Notes under the pieces: model-generated
Database searches by the model: none
Seen by the model: the letters and a program-made list of their open reading frames with translations, nothing else
Told to the model about the DNA's origin: nothing
Translations under genes and position numbers: made by a program
Origin: Sphingobacteriaceae bacterium
Lineage (GTDB): Bacteria > Bacteroidota > Bacteroidia > Sphingobacteriales > Sphingobacteriaceae
Length of the DNA stretch: 10,477 nucleotides
Reading direction: 5' to 3'
NCBI GenBank assembly: GCA_947458775.1
Contig: CANGZX010000009.1
Span: forward strand, 1-10,477
Shown here: in pieces, positions 6,144 through 10,477 of the stretch
Layout of the letters: each line of letters opens with the position of its first letter
Numbering within the stretch: position 1 is the stretch's first letter

Positions 6144-7922
6144 ATGAAACGGAAAAACATTGTGCTCATAACCGGCCTAATGGCTATAGCCCTATTGGGT
6201 GTATTGGCTATGCAATGGTATTTTCTGAATCAATCCTACCAATTAAAATCGCAACTGTTTGATCAAAATGTAAACGAAGCGCTTAGCAATGTGGCCAAGA
6301 AACTCGAACGGCAAGAAGCCTATAATTTTTTGTTAAAAAAGGCAGTAAACACCAGAAATGAATCGCAAAAAAGGAAAGATCGTGCGCAAGCTAGTGATCA
6401 GTTGAAACAAAATTCGTCAGTCCGAAAAGAATCTTATGCGCAATTTTTAAGCAAAGAACAGCAAAAAGCAGATAGTTTATTTACCGTACGAGACAGTATG
6501 CTTCGGGCACGTTACCCAGTGGTTTTATCTTACGATGCCACCAAAGCTCAAGCTACTGAAGAAGAACTTCAACAAGAATTGGTACAATTTGTAGATCCGT
6601 TTGGGGGCATACATCAACAAGTGCTTCAGCAGCGGGTTCCGAAACTCGGTTTTACTAAACAAAATCCAGTAGATTCAATTCGGCAATACATTGTGTTCGA
6701 CCCGCAATATGGGCCCAAACTCATTACCCTGGCTAAGCCGAGGCTAAGCAATATAAACAGAAACGATGCACCCAATTCGCCTGATGTACAGCTCGTACAA
6801 CAGTTCTTAGATTCGGTTCAAGAAACTAAGAAAAACGTATTGCAAGATTTGGCACAAGAATTTGGTTCAGCTAAAATGCCCTTAAATAAGCGTATACAAG
6901 CGCATATGGTTGATCAACTGCTACGTAAAGAATTAAAAAACAAGGGTATTACGGGGACCTTCACCTACCAAATACAGCAAGCAAATGCCAAAAATAAATT
7001 AGGCACACCATTGGAAACTACGGAGCATTTGCATACGGATGAAGTGTATAAAACACAGCTATTTCCGAAAGAAATGATAAAAGAAAGTGGTTGGCTTTTG
7101 CTTAGTTTTCCGAACAAAAGCAATTACATTTTGGCAAACATGACCTGGATTATGGTGCTTTCTGGAGGACTCTTACTTATTCTCTTAGGCAGTTTTGGTT
7201 ATACCTTACAACTTATTTTGCGCCAGAAGAAAATATCGGAAATGAAAACCGATTTCATAAACAACATGACCCATGAGTTTAAAACGCCTGTAGCCACCAT
7301 TATGATTGCTAGTGAGGCTTTGAAAGATGAAGAATTAAGTGGAGGCAGAGCACAAGTTGAACGCTTAGCTACTATTATTTACGATGAGAATATTCGACTT
7401 GGTAATCACATTGAACGTGTTTTGCACCTAGCCAAAGTAGATAAAGAAGATTTTAAACTTGAAAATAGACCCCTAGAATTAAATACCCTTATTGCTGCGG
7501 TAGCCGATAGCATGAGCTTACAACTAGAAAAGCAAAAAGCCAGTATTGAATTAGATTTACAAGCAAAAAATGACGTGGTATTGGCTGATGAATTACATCT
7601 ATCGAACGTGGTATTCAATTTAATAGACAACGCTCTTAAATATTGCGACGGAGAAGCAAAAATTAAGATTAGTACACAAAACCTTGGAAAGCAGGTAGTA
7701 TGTACGGTACAAGACAATGGCCTTGGAATGAGCAAAGACCAAATTGATAAAATTTTTGATCAATTTTACAGAATACCTACCGGCAACGTACACAATGTAA
7801 AAGGATTTGGCTTGGGCTTAAGTTATGTAAATACCATTGTACGCTTATTAAAAGGTCAAATAAAAGTAAAGAGTGAAAAACACAAAGGTTCTACCTTTGA
7901 AATTAGTATCCCACTAGCATGA
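6144..7922 (+). CDS. RprX-like two-component sensor histidine kinase with large periplasmic domain
   Basis: A 592-residue membrane kinase. TM1 spans about residues 6-28 and TM2 about 334-357; between them lie roughly 300 periplasmic residues, rich in Gln/Lys/Glu and partly helical in appearance, with no recognised sensor fold. The cytoplasmic part follows TM2 with no evident HAMP domain: H-box MTHEFKTP (375-382, phospho-accepting His377), N-box NLIDNALKY (492-500, Asn496), G1 box DNGLGM (524-529), F-box FDQFYR, and G2 box GFGLGL (554-559). All boxes are intact. The sequence before the H-box (EMKTDFINN) is typical of the RprX-type kinases of Bacteroidota. The gene overlaps the response regulator by ATGA (7919-7922), so the two are co-transcribed and surely a cognate pair. 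The ATG at 6144 was chosen because it keeps the basic MKRK before TM1. The signal sensed is unknown. Confidence 0.92.
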   Translation: MKRKNIVLITGLMAIALLGVLAMQWYFLNQSYQLKSQLFDQNVNEALSNVAKKLERQEAYNFLLKKAVNTRNESQKRKDRAQASDQLKQNSSVRKESYAQFLSKEQQKADSLFTVRDSMLRARYPVVLSYDATKAQATEEELQQELVQFVDPFGGIHQQVLQQRVPKLGFTKQNPVDSIRQYIVFDPQYGPKLITLAKPRLSNINRNDAPNSPDVQLVQQFLDSVQETKKNVLQDLAQEFGSAKMPLNKRIQAHMVDQLLRKELKNKGITGTFTYQIQQANAKNKLGTPLETTEHLHTDEVYKTQLFPKEMIKESGWLLLSFPNKSNYILANMTWIMVLSGGLLLILLGSFGYTLQLILRQKKISEMKTDFINNMTHEFKTPVATIMIASEALKDEELSGGRAQVERLATIIYDENIRLGNHIERVLHLAKVDKEDFKLENRPLELNTLIAAVADSMSLQLEKQKASIELDLQAKNDVVLADELHLSNVVFNLIDNALKYCDGEAKIKISTQNLGKQVVCTVQDNGLGMSKDQIDKIFDQFYRIPTGNVHNVKGFGLGLSYVNTIVRLLKGQIKVKSEKHKGSTFEISIPLA

Positions 7923-8614
7923 AAAAAATACTATTAGTAGAAGACGACCCAAACTTGGGACTACTCTTACAAGAATATTTGCAACTAAAGGGTAAGTTCG
8001 AGGTAGTACGCTGCAGCGATGGTGACGAGGGATTAATAGCCTTCACCAAAGAGGCTTTTGATATCTGCATTTTAGATGTAATGATGCCCAAAAAAGACGG
8101 CTTTACCCTTGGCAAAGAAATACGGAAAATAAATCCACACATTCCGCTCATTTTTGCCACCGCAAAAACCATGATTGAAGATAAAACAGAGGCTTTTACC
8201 CTCGGTGGCGACGATTATATTACCAAACCCTTTAGAATTGAAGAATTGCTTTTGCGAATCAATGCACTCTTAAAGCGGGTTTATGAACATAAAAACGAAG
8301 AAACAAGTGCGCAACAAAGCAGCTTTCAAATTGGCGATTTTGTATTTGATGTAGCCTCACAGCAAATAACTTATAAAGAAAATACCCAGCGATTAAGCAC
8401 CAAAGAAGCCGAATTATTAAAACTATTGTGCCAGAAACAAAACCAAGTTTTAACCCGTGAAGAGGCACTTTTAGCCATTTGGCACGACGATAATTACTTT
8501 AATGGTCGCAGCATGGATGTATTTCTGAGCAAATTGCGCAAATACTTAAAAGCCGACCCGAAAGTAGAAATAATGAACGTACACGGCAGAGGCTATAAGT
8601 TATTCATCCATTAG
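7919..8614 (+). CDS. OmpR/PhoB-family response regulator (RprY-like)
   Basis: A 231-residue DNA-binding response regulator, normal length for the family. The receiver domain (about 1-120) has the acidic pair Glu8-Asp9-Asp10, the phospho-acceptor Asp53 in ILDVMMPKKDG, the Thr81-Ala82 switch and Lys103 in TKPF. The C-terminal winged helix (about 133-231) has STKEAELLKLL before the recognition helix, which carries RSMDVFLSKLRK, close in pattern to the RTVDVxIxRLRK of PhoB. The chain ends in the wing VHGRGYKL. The start ATG overlaps the kinase stop, so it is translationally coupled to it. OmpR/PhoB-family members bind tandem direct repeats 10-11 bp apart; such TGTTAA repeats lie upstream of this operon (6078-6105) and of DUF47-pit (3271-3288), so both are candidate targets. 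That is inference. It could also be the output of the PhoR-like kinase at 3290-4312, which has no adjacent partner. Confidence 0.93.
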   Translation: MKKILLVEDDPNLGLLLQEYLQLKGKFEVVRCSDGDEGLIAFTKEAFDICILDVMMPKKDGFTLGKEIRKINPHIPLIFATAKTMIEDKTEAFTLGGDDYITKPFRIEELLLRINALLKRVYEHKNEETSAQQSSFQIGDFVFDVASQQITYKENTQRLSTKEAELLKLLCQKQNQVLTREEALLAIWHDDNYFNGRSMDVFLSKLRKYLKADPKVEIMNVHGRGYKLFIH

Positions 8615-8628
8615 GCCAAGTAATTCAG

Positions 8629-8666
8629 TTACTAAGCACCTTGTTATCTTACTAAGTAATATTAAG
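8629..8666. repeat. TTACTAAG repeats and palindrome upstream of the lipoprotein gene
   Basis: TTACTAAG occurs at 8629-8636 and again at 8649-8656, exactly 20 bp apart, followed by TATTAAG at 8660-8666, 10 bp after TACTAAG at 8650. TTACTAAGTAA (8649-8659) is an odd-centred palindrome, and AGTAA (8619-8623) faces TTACT (8629-8633). The phasing is that of a tandem operator, and TATTAAG differs by one base from the TGTTAAG found elsewhere in the window. The region is strongly A/T-rich, which weakens the case. Confidence 0.3.
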
Positions 8667-8756
8667 TCCCATAATTATAATTAGTAATTATATTTCTTTT
8701 AAGGCACGTTATTTTCTTTTAATTAATCAGATTTGGTTAACTAAAAACAAAATAAT

Positions 8757-9083
8757 ATGAAAAAAATCAAAAATTTAATTGGCCCGGCAGTGTGTTTAGG
8801 GCTTGGCATGATGGTACTGAGCGCTTGCGAAAAAAGTACTGAATTTACACCAAGCACAGCGGACGGAAGATTAGCAGTAGGGCAAGAAATGAATTTTAAA
8901 AGCCTCATTGTGGCACCAGATGCACCAATTGATACCCGTCAAACAACGCCTGCATCTACAAGTTTAGATAAAGGAAATGGATTGGGTATAGCATATTACT
9001 ACGATTACAGAAAAATAGAACTGTACCCATTACCAAAACCAGATCCAGATCCTGAACCTTGGAGCTTAAAATTAAACCCATAA
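8757..9083 (+). CDS. Small lipoprotein of unknown function
   Basis: A 108-residue protein I do not recognise. It has a clear lipoprotein signal peptide: MKKIKN, a hydrophobic stretch (about 7-22) and the lipobox LSAC, with Cys24 as the lipidated residue. The mature part (about 85 residues) begins CEKSTEF, is low in hydrophobicity, and ends in a Pro/Asp/Glu-rich stretch (PKPDPDPEPW) before SLKLNP. An aromatic patch, AYYYDYRK, lies before it. It is therefore exported and anchored to the outer or inner membrane. The leader before the ATG is A-rich (ACTAAAAACAAAATAAT), typical of Bacteroidota translation starts. It begins 142 bp after the response regulator with no GC-rich terminator between, so read-through from the kinase-regulator operon is possible; a terminator follows. 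It might be a target or partner of the two-component system, but only position suggests this. Confidence 0.8.
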   Translation: MKKIKNLIGPAVCLGLGMMVLSACEKSTEFTPSTADGRLAVGQEMNFKSLIVAPDAPIDTRQTTPASTSLDKGNGLGIAYYYDYRKIELYPLPKPDPDPEPWSLKLNP

Positions 9084-9097
9084 TACCCACACCCAAT

Positions 9098-9128
9098 AAA
9101 AAAAACCCTCTAAAACGAGGGTTTTTTT
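9098..9128 (+). terminator. Rho-independent terminator after the lipoprotein gene
   Basis: CCCTC (9106-9110) pairs with GAGGG (9117-9121) around a 6-nt loop, flanked by A8 (9098-9105) and T7 (9122-9128), which extend the stem by 7 A-T pairs. It starts 15 bp after the lipoprotein stop. Confidence 0.87.
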
Positions 9129-9270
9129 ATACCCTAAAATTTGTGTTCGCAAAAACGATTTATACCATTACGCTTGTTACTGATACTATAACACCACTAG
9201 TTTAACGTGTAGATGTGGAAAACTAAATCTATAAAAAAGACATTTTTGCGGTATTTTAACCTTAATTAGT

Positions 9271-9300
9271 TTTGGCAAGATTATTGATGATATAGCTTTA
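9271..9300 (+). promoter_or_regulatory. Candidate Bacteroidota sigma-type promoter of the TPR gene
   Basis: TTTG (9271-9274) and TAGCTTTA (9293-9300, one mismatch to TAnnTTTG) are 18 bp apart, close to the spacing of Bacteroidota -33/-7 promoters. The ATG of the TPR gene is 21 bp downstream, giving a short leader. The rest of the gap between the preceding terminator and this promoter (9129-9270) shows no ORF or RNA that I recognise. Confidence 0.4.
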
Positions 9301-9321
9301 AAAGCATACATTTTTACGAGG

Positions 9322-10477
9322 ATGGAAGAAGAATTTGAATTTGGATTTAGTGAAGATCCTAAATTTTCGGTAGAACGCTACGAAGAAATGATCCGCAATC
9401 AGGATCAGTATTTCTTCGATGCACAAGCATTCGAAAACATTATTGATTATTATATCGAAAAAAATGACCCCATAAAGGCACTTCAAGTGGTAGAATATGC
9501 TCTGAGCCAACACCCCTTTGTTTCAGTATTCTTAGTAAAACAAGCCCAGTTATTTTTAGTAACCAACCAACTAAACAAGGCCTTTGCCGCCTTAGATAAA
9601 GCCGAAACTTTAGAAGCATCTGACCCAGATATTTACACGCTAAGAGGTACCATTTTCGAAGGCCTAGAGCAACATGCCGAGGCACTCGAAAACTATAAAA
9701 AAGCATTAGAAATGTCTGAAAATAGAGATGAAATTCTCTTACACATTGCCTACGTATACCAAAATATGGCCGATTATGAATCGGCGGTAACCTACCTAAA
9801 AGCGTGCTTAGAAAGCAATATGGAAAACCAAGAAGCGCTTTATGAATTGGCTTTTTGCTACGATGTGCTCGACAAACAGGAAGAATGCATTGAATTTTAT
9901 AAACAATACATCGATACCGAGCCCTACTCATACGCTGCTTGGTACAACCTGGGCAATGCTTACAATAAATTAAATTTATTCGAAAAAGCCATTGATGCCT
10001 ACGATTACGCGATTTTAATTAAAGAAAATTTTTCATCGGCCTATTTCAACAAAGGCAATTCATTGGTTAATTTAGATCGCTATAGCGAAGCCATTGACGT
10101 GTATAAACAAACCTTTGAGTACGAGCCACCCAATGGAGATACCTATTGTGCCATTGGCGAATGCTACGAAAAATTGGAGCAAATGGACGAGGCTCGTAAA
10201 TATTATAAAAAGGCGGTTAAAATGGATCCCGATCAGGCCGATGCCTGGTTTGGAATTGGCGTAACGCTCGACTTTGAAGAACGCTTTTTCGAATCCTTGC
10301 ATTTTTACAGAAAAGCCTTAGAGTTGGACGATCAAAATCCGGATTTTTGGTTTGCCATTGCCGATGCGCAATACAAGCTCAAACAATTAGACGAATCTGA
10401 AAAAGCGTACGAAAAAGTTGTAGAACTAAACCCCATTGATATTGAAGCTTGGTTAGATTACTCTTCTATATTATTTG
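9322..10477 (+). CDS. Tetratricopeptide-repeat protein (3' truncated by window end)
   Basis: An open frame from ATG 9322 runs 385 codons to the window edge with no stop, so the C-terminus is missing. The N-terminus is very acidic (MEEEFEFGFSEDP), has no signal peptide, and suggests a cytoplasmic protein. Nearly all the rest consists of TPR-like helical pairs of about 34 residues. The clearest are LRGTIFEGLEQHAEALENYKK, WYNLGNAYNKLNLFEKAI (from residue 207), AYFNKGNSLVNLDRYSEAI, TYCAIGECYEKLEQMDEA, AWFGIGVTLDFEERFFES and FWFAIADAQYKLKQLDES. TPR arrays are scaffolds for protein-protein contacts; the partner is unknown. It is probably a housekeeping protein of Sphingobacteria, judged by style alone. 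A promoter lies at 9271-9300, and the preceding lipoprotein gene is shut off by its own terminator. The minus-strand frames under it lack any protein-family features and are shadows. Confidence 0.9.
   Translation, partial: MEEEFEFGFSEDPKFSVERYEEMIRNQDQYFFDAQAFENIIDYYIEKNDPIKALQVVEYALSQHPFVSVFLVKQAQLFLVTNQLNKAFAALDKAETLEASDPDIYTLRGTIFEGLEQHAEALENYKKALEMSENRDEILLHIAYVYQNMADYESAVTYLKACLESNMENQEALYELAFCYDVLDKQEECIEFYKQYIDTEPYSYAAWYNLGNAYNKLNLFEKAIDAYDYAILIKENFSSAYFNKGNSLVNLDRYSEAIDVYKQTFEYEPPNGDTYCAIGECYEKLEQMDEARKYYKKAVKMDPDQADAWFGIGVTLDFEERFFESLHFYRKALELDDQNPDFWFAIADAQYKLKQLDESEKAYEKVVELNPIDIEAWLDYSSILF

Noticed and set aside
7406..7735. Minus-strand ORF of 109 codons
   Set aside because: It is a shadow of the kinase ATP-binding domain, which has intact N, G1 and F boxes in the plus frame.
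8728..8735. CAGATTTG as a -7 element of the lipoprotein gene
   Set aside because: It differs from TAnnTTTG only in the first base and is well placed, but no TTG/TTTG lies at the -33 distance; too weak to annotate.
9214..9222. TGTGGAAAA, the reverse complement of TTTTCCACA, a DnaA-box-like sequence
   Set aside because: It is a single 9-mer with no further boxes, no unwinding element and no dnaA or dnaN nearby; one copy is expected by chance.
9440..9931. Minus-strand ORF of 163 codons
   Set aside because: It lies wholly within the TPR gene, whose plus-strand frame has clear repeats; the antisense protein has a Cys/Arg-rich random look.

Overview
The window looks like chromosomal DNA of a Bacteroidota bacterium, most likely of the Sphingobacteriales (Pedobacter/Mucilaginibacter-like) type. 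Four things point there: a DUF3127 protein ending in the DDLPF tail typical of single-strand-binding proteins in this phylum, TAnnTTTG-type promoter elements, A-rich leaders in place of strong Shine-Dalgarno sites, and the style of the PdhC, THUMP-methyltransferase and RprX-like kinase proteins. No tRNA, rRNA, CRISPR array, insertion sequence or phage gene was seen. The assignment is inferred from protein style and promoters, not from a marker gene.

Layout, left to right. (1) The 3' part of the pyruvate dehydrogenase E2 gene (2-1225, +) runs into a bidirectional terminator (1242-1276). (2) A minus-strand cluster spans 5503 down to 1296: THUMP RNA methyltransferase, a PhoR-like histidine kinase without a neighbouring regulator, a DUF47 PhoU-like protein, and a Pit phosphate transporter. 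The only sizeable gap in it (3234-3289) holds a PHO-box-like 7-4-7 direct repeat, placed next to a perfect TAnnTTTG element that would drive DUF47-pit. (3) Divergent from it is the DUF3127 gene (5572-5940, +) with its own terminator. (4) A two-component operon follows, an RprX-like kinase and an OmpR/PhoB-family regulator with an ATGA overlap (6144-8614, +). Then come a small unrecognised lipoprotein (8757-9083, +) and a terminator. (5) A tetratricopeptide-repeat gene (9322 to the window end, +) is cut by the right edge.

How the genes may work together. Phosphate uptake (Pit), its PhoU-like partner (DUF47) and a PhoR-like kinase lie together, and a PHO-box-like promoter sits in front of DUF47-pit. 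The TGTTAAG heptamer of that box occurs again as a triple, 10-11-bp-phased repeat upstream of the second kinase-regulator operon. This suggests that one OmpR/PhoB-family regulator may act at both sites. That link is the most interesting observation in the window. It rests on sequence pattern alone.
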